Shown here: positions 1-5,044 of the stretch, one piece after another
How positions within the stretch are numbered: the first letter of the stretch is position 1
Layout of the letters: every line of letters starts with the position of its first letter
NCBI GenBank assembly: GCA_937959285.1
Contig: CALGAR010000102.1
Coordinates: 1-14,174, forward strand
Direction of reading: 5' to 3'
Length of the DNA: 14,174 nucleotides
Source: an uncultured Bryobacterales bacterium
GTDB taxonomy: Bacteria > Acidobacteriota > Terriglobia > Bryobacterales > Bryobacteraceae
Notes under the pieces: generated by a model
Told to the model about the DNA's origin: nothing
Database searches by the model: none
Seen by the model: the letters and a program-made list of their open reading frames with translations, nothing else
Position numbers and translations under genes: made by a program

Positions 1-75
1 GCGAAGGTTCGTCTCATATTTTCGCTCTCAGGGTCTCCAATGCTGGGACGGGATAGGTCCTCCGAATGTGACATC

Positions 76-286
76 GCTTCCCGCCGGATACGACACAGAA
101 ATCGGCGAACGTGGCGCAAGGCTCAAGGGCCGGACGACGGTGGCTGATCGGCTTAGTACTGTCAGGTCTGCCGATCGTATACTAGTCACCCAGAACGGCG
201 GCGTTGTGGAGGCTGGCAGATCTCATGAGCTGCTCAAACATGGCCATCCTTGTCATGGCTCACGCAGAGTCGGGTGGCGGCATGGA
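76..286 (+). pseudogene. Remnant of ABC exporter 3' end (copy of 7773-9578)
   Basis: Nucleotides from about 76 closely match the region 9219-9560 of the intact ABC gene, including the coding stretches for LPAGYDTEIGERGARL and LSTVRSADRILV. Between positions 125 and 126 the copy lacks the equivalent of 9268-9405: an in-frame 138-bp deletion that removes the SGGQ signature and the whole Walker B segment (46 codons). A second deletion of 6 nt and a His-to-Asp change destroy the switch-histidine motif (VVAHRLST becomes VADRLST). The stop codon of the original gene is also lost, so an open frame runs on to 478 without meaning. Nothing upstream of 76 resembles the transporter, so the 5' part of the gene is gone. 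This is a dead copy and not an alternative transporter; the homology is read directly from the sequence. Confidence 0.9.
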
Positions 287-326
287 CATGCCCTTTCCCA
301 TCTGATTGCGAAGCGAGAGAACGGCT

Positions 327-396
327 ATGATCGCAATCTTCGAGGACTTCCGACACACGATACGCGGATTGTTGCGGTCGCCCTCATATACAATCA
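327..396 (+). pseudogene. Remnant of ADOP permease 5' end (copy of 9615-12047)
   Basis: The spacer (GATTGCGAAGCG) and the first ~70 coding bases match the intact permease start at 9615: the frame from ATG 327 gives IFEDFRHTIRGLLRSP followed by SYTI, against AYTI in the intact protein. Similarity stops abruptly after base ~396 and the frame then ends at 492-494. Only about 23 codons of an ~810-codon gene remain. It keeps the same order and spacing relative to the ABC remnant as in the intact operon, so the two remnants come from one duplicated segment. Confidence 0.85.
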
Positions 397-499
397 ACCT
401 TCGTCCCTCCTTGACTCCCGTAATCTCCTCGACAACTATACGCCGTCATTGCGTGATCTTCCACACGGAGCAGTTTAGAACATTTCATTATTGATATGT

Positions 500-1258
500 T
501 TAAGCAGGTTCAGATATGCCAGTAGACGCACTGGAGAATGCAATGGCTCGCTTCCGTCGCCATTGCACCTTCCTGATTCGGCGGCCCTCGCTTCGATCGC
601 GGAACTCTATTCCCTCAGCCTGGAGTTTGGTTATCAGTCGGCTCAAGTGGGATGGTGTTACAGCCAGATACTGCGCCACCTCAGACGCTCTTAAATTAAG
701 CTCCAGTTGTTCATCGGCGATGATCTTGCCAATACTTGAGCGCGAACAGACCTTTAGAAACTCCTCCAGTCGTTGTCGCGCCGGGGTACAGACGACTTCC
801 CATAAACGATGGGCCGCTTCGTGAGCGTCCTGAGCAAGTGCCAACAGTACGATCCGCGATGCGGAACGGTCGCACTCGAGCACGCGATCTAGAGCATGTA
901 CTGGTACTCTCGCGATCCTGACGCACGTAACAGCCACTGCTGAGACTTCGTGTGGCACGCCCAAAACGGCGGCTGCAAGACCCACAAATGAGCCGGCCGA
1001 TCGAATCGAAGTAATTAATTCAGAGCCGTCCGATTCGATCCGAACCAATTTGACGATTCCTGCCAAGATGAAAAGCACGTCGGTTGCGGCGCAGCCCTGT
1101 CTCTGAATTTCAACGCCGGCCCTATACGAACGCGTGGATTGTGCAAGCTGCGTGACCCATGATAATACAGAATTATTCTGTATTGAATGCGATGAATTGT
1201 GTAGGCTTTGCAGGCAGGGGTGCTGGACGCCCGCATCATGAGAGGACATTTCTGCCAC
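500..1258 (-). CDS. Crp/Fnr-family transcription regulator
   Basis: Predicted cytoplasmic regulator of about 252 residues. Residues ~35-140 form a cyclic-nucleotide-binding-type beta-roll (RAGVEIQRQG, VLFILAGIVKLVRIESDG, SAGSFVGL), followed by a long dimerisation helix and a winged helix-turn-helix at ~160-230 with recognition helix TPSHLSRLIT (201-210). It lacks the N-terminal Cys cluster of true FNR, and the canonical Arg of the cAMP pocket is not evident, so the effector is unknown. The recognition helix has S-x-x-S-R where E. coli FNR has E-x-x-S-R. An SD-like GAGGTGA lies 7 nt upstream of GTG 1258, which is why this start is preferred over TTG 1264 (only 1 nt away) or ATG 1249. It faces the decayed transporter remnant tail-to-tail. 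It is a candidate regulator of the lanthipeptide promoters, by proximity only. Confidence 0.88.
   Translation of the reverse strand: MAEMSSHDAGVQHPCLQSLHNSSHSIQNNSVLSWVTQLAQSTRSYRAGVEIQRQGCAATDVLFILAGIVKLVRIESDGSELITSIRSAGSFVGLAAAVLGVPHEVSAVAVTCVRIARVPVHALDRVLECDRSASRIVLLALAQDAHEAAHRLWEVVCTPARQRLEEFLKVCSRSSIGKIIADEQLELNLRASEVAQYLAVTPSHLSRLITKLQAEGIEFRDRSEGRRIRKVQWRRKRAIAFSSASTGISEPA
1164..1184. promoter_or_regulatory. Perfect 10+1+10 palindrome in 5' coding region of the regulator
   Basis: AATACAGAAT, one T, then ATTCTGTATT: a perfect inverted repeat in an AT-rich patch, within codons ~25-32 of the Crp/Fnr-type gene. This looks like an operator-sized site and could serve autoregulation or a start further downstream. 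It could also be chance; no binding evidence exists. Confidence 0.4.
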
Positions 1259-1425
1259 TATCAACTCACCTCGGTTCTGCGGAAGACGATCAGACGCGCC
1301 GATTTACCAGCTACGTCAACAATACCCATTGATGAGCGTGATGTCAAGTCATTTGTCCAACAATCCGTGTCGGTGCCGTTTCACCATTCTGATTCAAATC
1401 GCTGAGAAATCGACCGAATGATGTA

Positions 1426-1447
1426 ATCAATGTGCTGGCACATTGAT
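1426..1447. promoter_or_regulatory. Perfect 10+2+10 palindrome upstream of Crp/Fnr-type gene
   Basis: ATCAATGTGC, TG, GCACATTGAT: a perfect inverted repeat of 22 bp whose inner part (TGTG...CACA) resembles Crp-family half-sites. It lies ~170 nt upstream of the regulator start at 1258. No T-run follows on either strand, so a terminator is less likely than an operator. Confidence 0.45.
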
Positions 1448-1513
1448 GAAAGCGGACTACGGGTCGAGTCTGGTCGCACGCCTCTTACCAAACACTTGCC
1501 GGGTGTTGTCACT

Positions 1514-1615
1514 CGTTCCAGCATCCGCCACAAGTGCTTAGGGAATGCTAAGGAAAAGAACAGCAATTCTGGCGGATCATGTTCCAACTGGAACCCATCT
1601 AGGAGGAGGCATTAG
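1514..1615 (+). pseudogene. Probable remnant of a third lanthipeptide precursor
   Basis: The frame ending at TAG 1613-1615 encodes, in order, RHKCLGNA, then NSNSGGSCSNW, then PSRRRH. This follows the order of landmarks in precursor 1: H-M-L-G, then NSN, SGGSC, SN, and a terminal SRR. Relative to the intact genes, the VSCD segment and most of the LSDLSC unit are missing and the leader has an inserted residue, so the Ser/Cys lattice is lost. No start codon with a ribosome-binding site is placed correctly. An unrelated short open frame remains possible because the shared stretches are short; the collinear order and the nearby transporter remnant support the assignment. Confidence 0.38.
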
Positions 1616-2047
1616 AGAAGGGGAACAGCTATACGCAGCATGATCGGCACGATGGGGTTCGAGGAGTGAGTCCAACATGATTACTGAGGTGCAACCATCG
1701 GTGGAAAGTGTGTCCAGAGGCTCGAGGGCAAAAGCAGAGTCATGTCTTCACAAACGTTTGATCAGATGTCGAAAGAGCGTCTTGCGCTTCCGTCTGCGTT
1801 CCCGCCTGCACCTGGCTCTGCTCGCCCACATACGCACGAAGCCTGAGGTTAAAGTCAGGGGGGACAAGTGTGCCCACATGCAATGCGAGCGGACAGGGTT
1901 ACTCGCAAACACATAAGGGTCTACACCGTGAAAGGAAGTCCGAGTACGGCTGTACGCGCGTATTCCGCCGCAGCTAGCTTGTTTCAACTTCAGCTAGGTT
2001 GTTTCAGCTAGTAGCCTCCAATGGCACTCCGAGTGGGAGGCCACGCG
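1616..2047. other. No convincing gene
   Basis: About 430 bases between the precursor remnant and the glycosyltransferase stop. A 79-codon open frame begins at ATG 1677 with GAGGAG about 10 nt upstream. Its product is basic, shows no recognisable domain, and an equally long frame runs opposite to it. I see no clear LanKC remnant. The stretch may be decayed material from the duplicated locus. Confidence 0.5.
1971..2011. repeat. Short tandem repeat, 20-bp period
   Basis: CAGCTAGCTTGTTTCA (1971-1986) recurs with one change at 1991-2006, and a third CAGCTAG follows at 2005-2011. It lies just downstream of the glycosyltransferase stop codon (on the - strand). Function unknown. Confidence 0.6.
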
Positions 2048-3850
2048 TTACTCCGAAACGCGAGCGGCAAGGTGCGTACCAGCCCGCTTGAGTTGCATCG
2101 TTGCCGCGAAGATATCAGGCCACCACCACAGGAGTTCGCCATACTGTCGAACGTATCGCTGCGTCGTTTGTCGTGCTTCCTCGATGTTGCTGCAAGTGAT
2201 ATCTCGCGGCAACAGCGGCATCGGCGCTGTCGCTGCGGAGACGAGAGCATCAAGATACTGGTCCACATCGGTCCTCCAGAAGTTCGGAACTTCCGGCTCG
2301 GATTTCAACTGTGCCTTCATCTGGTTGTACATAGTCGCTACGCTGTGCAGATGTCGCAATTTGACAAATTCTTCGAACTCATGGAGTTCCATACGACCGA
2401 GTTCCATCAGATGCTGTCCCAGACGCCTCAGATTCCGCTCGCGTTCGGAACCGGGCACCGGGGGAGGAAATGCTTCTACGCACCAGGTGAGTATGTCCGA
2501 AATTCGGCATCCCACTGCAGCGTACTTGTCTTCCGGTGCAAATCGCCGTATGGCAGGAGGCTCGTGAACGATTGCCCATGGAATGTGTCCGAAGTAGCCA
2601 TCGGGATAACATCTTCTGAGAGTGACCCCAAAGAGTCCATCTTCGCTGCGCCCTACAGGAAAGTATGGGGGGATGAGATCAGTATTGTCTATTCCATTTG
2701 CGCCGCACATGCAGAACGTCCCCGAACTAATTACATATGACGGGGCAACGGCGAGTATCTCGCGTGACGCGAAAGCTGTTTCATATAGCTCTCGGGACGC
2801 CATTAGGCGCTTGCGTGAGCGCGCATCCAGCCAGAACCAGTTGGGGTACTCCATACCGCAGTCACCCACCAGGCCCATGAGGGTAACCAATACGCGACCG
2901 CGATTCCGGCACATATCGGCAAGAAAGCGGTAGCTCGGTTCGCTTCTTAGCTTCCCCTGAGCAGTGGCTTCCTGCGTACATGATGCTATTGACCTTCCTA
3001 GCAGTTTCTCATGAAGCGAGAGCAAGTCGACGTCTTCATAGCTAACAGAGTGAAGTGCGTCTTCACGGCTTCGGTAGAACCATATTTCCGCGGGGTCATA
3101 ACCACTGAAGAAGGCGAGGCCATCCGAAGTGGCATTGGGGGGCCGGCCGACGTGACAGGCGATGTCATCATCGGCCCAGAACATCAGCTCACCAGCCGCC
3201 TGCAGGAGCATGGCGTTACGGTTCGCGCCGACCGTGTTTTTCTCGAAAGGTGAGGGCGTTAATGCAAACCGAATGACGTCGCCCGGAATGCCTGAGCGAG
3301 TTCTCAACTGCTCAGCAAAGAGCTCTCGATGTTCACGTCCTGCATACCAAATGTGTAGACGGTTCGGCTCGACGAGAAACTCCTTCAGGCGTCCGAGATA
3401 TTCTGTCCGAATAGCGGGGTCCCATGAGTCGTCTCCTACAACGAAGTCTAATGCTCGGTCAAATCTAATGCATGCGTCCGTGTATGAGCGAAGAGTTGCC
3501 GCCAAGAGTTCCGGTCTGTCTTTGCTAACCAAGCAGAGTGTGGTGACTTTCAGCTGACTCTCGATATACGGTGAGCCATGGTCGGAATGACTAGACTGGG
3601 GGATCAGCAAGCCCGCATTTACCAGCTGGTCTAACATCGCTAGCACCTGAGAGGTATCCTGTGTGTCTCCGCCTTGCTGAACTCGTGCCGCGTGCGCTTG
3701 CAGGGTGTCGAAATAGTGACACGTGACCAGAGCCCGCACTACTGGTGTTGGAATGATCCTACATGATTGGGACTCTCTGCAGAACACGAACTCAGACCCA
3801 TCCCCGTTTGGGAACCTGATCAATTCTCCGCTGCGATACCTCTTCTCCAC
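2048..3850 (-). CDS. GT2-like glycosyltransferase with N-terminal PqqD/RRE-like domain
   Basis: 600 residues from GTG 3850, with AGGA 4 nt upstream of the start. Residues ~1-88 look like a PqqD-type RiPP recognition element: a small beta region (FVFCRESQSCRIIP), then helices ending in VLAMLDQLVNAGLLIP, the classic end of a PqqD-like winged helix. From ~100 a GT-A fold begins (LKVTTLCLVSKDRPELLAATL), with VVGDDSWD at ~137 and the segment GANRNAMLLQAAGELMFWADDDI at ~208-230, whose D227-x-D229 is the expected metal/nucleotide-sugar site. A later RSEDGLFG may supply the catalytic base. It is downstream of and co-oriented with precursor 1 (158-nt gap), so it probably glycosylates the lanthipeptide before export. 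The sugar and acceptor residue (Ser, Cys or Trp) cannot be read from the sequence. The RRE assignment is by pattern, not profile search. Confidence 0.78.
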   Translation of the reverse strand: MEKRYRSGELIRFPNGDGSEFVFCRESQSCRIIPTPVVRALVTCHYFDTLQAHAARVQQGGDTQDTSQVLAMLDQLVNAGLLIPQSSHSDHGSPYIESQLKVTTLCLVSKDRPELLAATLRSYTDACIRFDRALDFVVGDDSWDPAIRTEYLGRLKEFLVEPNRLHIWYAGREHRELFAEQLRTRSGIPGDVIRFALTPSPFEKNTVGANRNAMLLQAAGELMFWADDDIACHVGRPPNATSDGLAFFSGYDPAEIWFYRSREDALHSVSYEDVDLLSLHEKLLGRSIASCTQEATAQGKLRSEPSYRFLADMCRNRGRVLVTLMGLVGDCGMEYPNWFWLDARSRKRLMASRELYETAFASREILAVAPSYVISSGTFCMCGANGIDNTDLIPPYFPVGRSEDGLFGVTLRRCYPDGYFGHIPWAIVHEPPAIRRFAPEDKYAAVGCRISDILTWCVEAFPPPVPGSERERNLRRLGQHLMELGRMELHEFEEFVKLRHLHSVATMYNQMKAQLKSEPEVPNFWRTDVDQYLDALVSAATAPMPLLPRDITCSNIEEARQTTQRYVRQYGELLWWWPDIFAATMQLKRAGTHLAARVSE

Positions 3851-3884
3851 GGCTTCCTGAACCCCTTGATGCCAGTCCCGTATT

Positions 3885-3900
3885 GAAGCGTCGTCGCTTC
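3885..3900 (-). promoter_or_regulatory. Hairpin ahead of glycosyltransferase gene
   Basis: GAAGCG, 4-nt loop, CGCTTC: a 6-bp perfect stem 35 nt upstream of the GTG start at 3850. There is no T-run. It may affect expression in the lanA1-glycosyltransferase transcript together with the stem at 3977-3997. Confidence 0.4.
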
Positions 3901-3976
3901 ACCCTCTTAGTGAAAGAGCTGTCGATTGTGGCCGGGTGCGAAAAGTGAACCCCGGATCTAATGCTTGCATCTGGTC

Positions 3977-3997
3977 CGGCGGACGCGTGGTCCGCCG
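3977..3997 (-). promoter_or_regulatory. Stable stem-loop just after precursor 1
   Basis: CGGCGGAC, loop GCGTG, GTCCGCCG: a perfect 8-bp GC-rich stem starting 11 nt past the precursor 1 stop. No U-tract follows on the transcript, so it is not a standard terminator. Such stems after RiPP precursor genes commonly protect the precursor mRNA or attenuate read-through so that precursor exceeds enzyme; that role is inferred here. Confidence 0.6.
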
Positions 3998-4008
3998 AGA
4001 GACTTAAA

Positions 4009-4158
4009 TTACGACCTGCGGCTAGCATTCGAGTCGCAGCTGAGATCTGAGAGGCAACTTCCACCAGAATCGCAGCTAACGTTGGAGTTGCCGCAAGCGA
4101 CCCAGGTTTCCATCCCGGTGCCGAGCATGTGGAGAGCAAGAACGTTATCCATGTCCAT
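4009..4158 (-). CDS. lanA1: Class III lanthipeptide precursor 1
   Basis: 49 residues, 34 of 47 identical to precursor 2 when aligned from Met3. The leader reads MDMDNVLALHMLGTG; VLALH matches the hydrophobic-x-L-Q type leader motif of class III lanthipeptides, with His at the Gln position. The core from ~22 has Ser at 25, 28, 31, 34, 37, 40, 43, 46 and 49, exactly every third residue, and Cys at 29, 35 and 41, every sixth, plus Cys22. This creates two overlapping S-x2-S-x3-C labionin-type motifs (S28/S31/C35 and S34/S37/C41) and S25-x3-C29. The start at 4158 has AGAGGA 9 nt upstream; Met3 (4152) is the alternative and would equal precursor 2 in length. Trp19, near the leader/core border, is the only Trp. 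It is the first gene of an arm followed by the glycosyltransferase. On the opposite strand, frames over this interval are shadows. Confidence 0.93.
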   Translation of the reverse strand: MDMDNVLALHMLGTGMETWVACGNSNVSCDSGGSCLSDLSCDSNASRRS

Positions 4159-4282
4159 ATCTCGTGTTCCTCTTAGGTCTCCTTGGTTTTATTCACAGGT
4201 GCGGCGGTCGGCCGCTCGACGCGAGCTGCTTTGTTTAACGCAGCCGGAGGAGTGCTCGCTCCGCTCCTCGTTGCGCTCAAAG

Positions 4283-4324
4283 ATGGTACTCCACCCGAGG
4301 TGTAGGCACATTGACCAAGATCAA
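4283..4324 (-). promoter_or_regulatory. Predicted Fnr/Crp-dependent promoter for lanA1
   Basis: On the - strand TTGATCTTGGTCAA (4324-4311) resembles the FNR consensus TTGAT-N4-ATCAA with one change. It is followed after 22 nt by TACCAT (4288-4283), a 4/6 match to TATAAT. That places the box centre at -41.5 from a predicted start near 4276, the classical class II activator position, leaving a ~118-nt leader. Predicted from sequence only. Confidence 0.55.
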
Positions 4325-4581
4325 AGGATCAAAGACACTCCGATAGCCCATGCGCCGATCGGGAGGAAATGAAGCGCTCGTACGGAGGGGCGGTTCCAAT
4401 GGTGGCGTCGCGCGTCCATGTCCCACCAACGACCGCCACGGCAGTGACCCAGCTCGTCCCCCTGTCAAGGCTCGTCAAACAGTCGATCTCTTCAGGCTGG
4501 GGCGTGGCACATCGGTGACGCTCGATCTGCCGAAGCCGTGCTTACAATGACCATCAGCGCTAGTACAGACCCATAACAACG
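4325..4581. other. Central spacer of the divergent control region
   Basis: Between the two Fnr-type boxes. A 50-codon frame starts at ATG 4368 directly after GGGAGGAA (only 2 nt spacing from GGAGG) and there are overlapping frames on both strands, but none has low-complexity, membrane or precursor-like character. I see no gene here that I can support. Confidence 0.45.
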
Positions 4582-4623
4582 TTGACCCAGATCAATGCAA
4601 CCCAAACCTGCTTAGGATACAGT
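4582..4623 (+). promoter_or_regulatory. Predicted Fnr/Crp-dependent promoter for lanA2 operon
   Basis: TTGACCCAGATCAA (4582-4595) fits TTGAT-N4-ATCAA with one change, and TACAGT (4618-4623) lies 22 nt downstream as a -10-like hexamer. The box centre is at -41.5 from a predicted start near 4630, giving a ~104-nt leader before the lanA2 start. The geometry equals that of the lanA1 arm, and 23 of 43 aligned bases agree between the two arms. Confidence 0.57.
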
Positions 4624-4733
4624 CGGTAGCCGGATCTAAGAGCGTCACTCGTGGGACTTACAGCAAATATCAATAGTGCTGGCCATGAGTACGGCGCAGA
4701 TAATGGTCCAAACACCTTTATGGAGGGTCACAA

Positions 4734-4877
4734 ATGGATAGTGTGCTAGCCCTGCATATGCTGGGCACCGGGTTGGATAACTTTCTGACGGACTGCAATT
4801 CGAATGTCAGCTGCGATTCCGGAGCAAGTTGTTATTCGGATCTCAGTTGTGACTCAAATCACAGCCGAAAATCGTAA
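4734..4877 (+). CDS. lanA2: Class III lanthipeptide precursor 2
   Basis: 47 residues from ATG 4734, with GGAGGG 6 nt upstream. The leader MDSVLALHMLGTGLDNF shares VLALHMLGTG with precursor 1. In the core, Ser occupies positions 23, 26, 29, 32, 35, 38, 41, 44 and 47 without exception (period three) and Cys 21, 27, 33 and 39 (period six), with Asn/Asp/Tyr, Gly/Ala, Val/Leu and His filling the gaps, and a basic end (SRKS). Canonical S-x2-S-x3-C motifs are S26/S29/C33 and S32/S35/C39; C27 has only S23 at the right distance. No Thr occurs in the core and no Trp in the whole peptide. It heads the lanA2-lanKC-ABC-permease transcript, 167 nt ahead of the synthetase start. The short length explains why it is missed by length-filtered gene calling. 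Confidence 0.95.
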   Translation: MDSVLALHMLGTGLDNFLTDCNSNVSCDSGASCYSDLSCDSNHSRKS

Positions 4878-4884
4878 ATAGGGG

Positions 4885-4958
4885 GGGCGTTGTGTGACTA
4901 CCGCTCCCTGCGCGGTATCACCGCCATTTCCGCGTGAGGAAAGGGCTCTGCAACGCCC
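4885..4958 (+). promoter_or_regulatory. Structured lanA2-lanKC intercistronic region
   Basis: GGGCGTTG (4885-4892) can pair perfectly with CAACGCCC (4951-4958), enclosing an inner perfect hairpin TACCGC, 7-nt loop, GCGGTA (4899-4917). The structure begins 8 nt after the lanA2 stop. Without a U-tract it is more likely an attenuator or mRNA-stabilising element than a full terminator. Confidence 0.5.
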
Positions 4959-5044
4959 GACCTTTATGGCGAAAGCCAGTATGTCGGCACGGAACAAGCC
5001 AGGTAAGAACGTCTGAAGTCCGAGACAAGAGAGGTTGTTCAGTC

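Noticed and set aside
1381..1587. 68-codon frame on the - strand
   Set aside because: No ribosome-binding site, no recognisable domain, and it overlaps the palindrome and the precursor remnant on the other strand.
1677..1916. 79-codon + frame with GAGGAG upstream
   Set aside because: Basic, featureless product; an equally long opposite frame covers it; no similarity to any neighbour.
2021..2740. 239-codon + frame
   Set aside because: Entirely antisense to the glycosyltransferase, whose domain motifs are clear on the - strand.
3792..4139. 115-codon - frame across precursor 1
   Set aside because: A different frame from lanA1 over the same bases; only the lanA1 frame has a leader motif, Ser/Cys lattice and ribosome-binding site.
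4311..4316. TTGACC (also at 4582) read as a sigma-70 -35 element
   Set aside because: No -10-like hexamer at 16-18 bp spacing; the bases fit better as halves of Fnr-type boxes.
4350..4550. Small frames in the divergent spacer (including ATG 4368 after GGGAGGAA)
   Set aside because: SD spacing is too short, composition is unlike a RiPP precursor, and opposing frames overlap.
4934..5044. Upstream extension of LanKC by 37 codons
   Set aside because: No ribosome-binding site at 4934, it runs through the intercistronic structure, and the family N-terminus begins at 5045.
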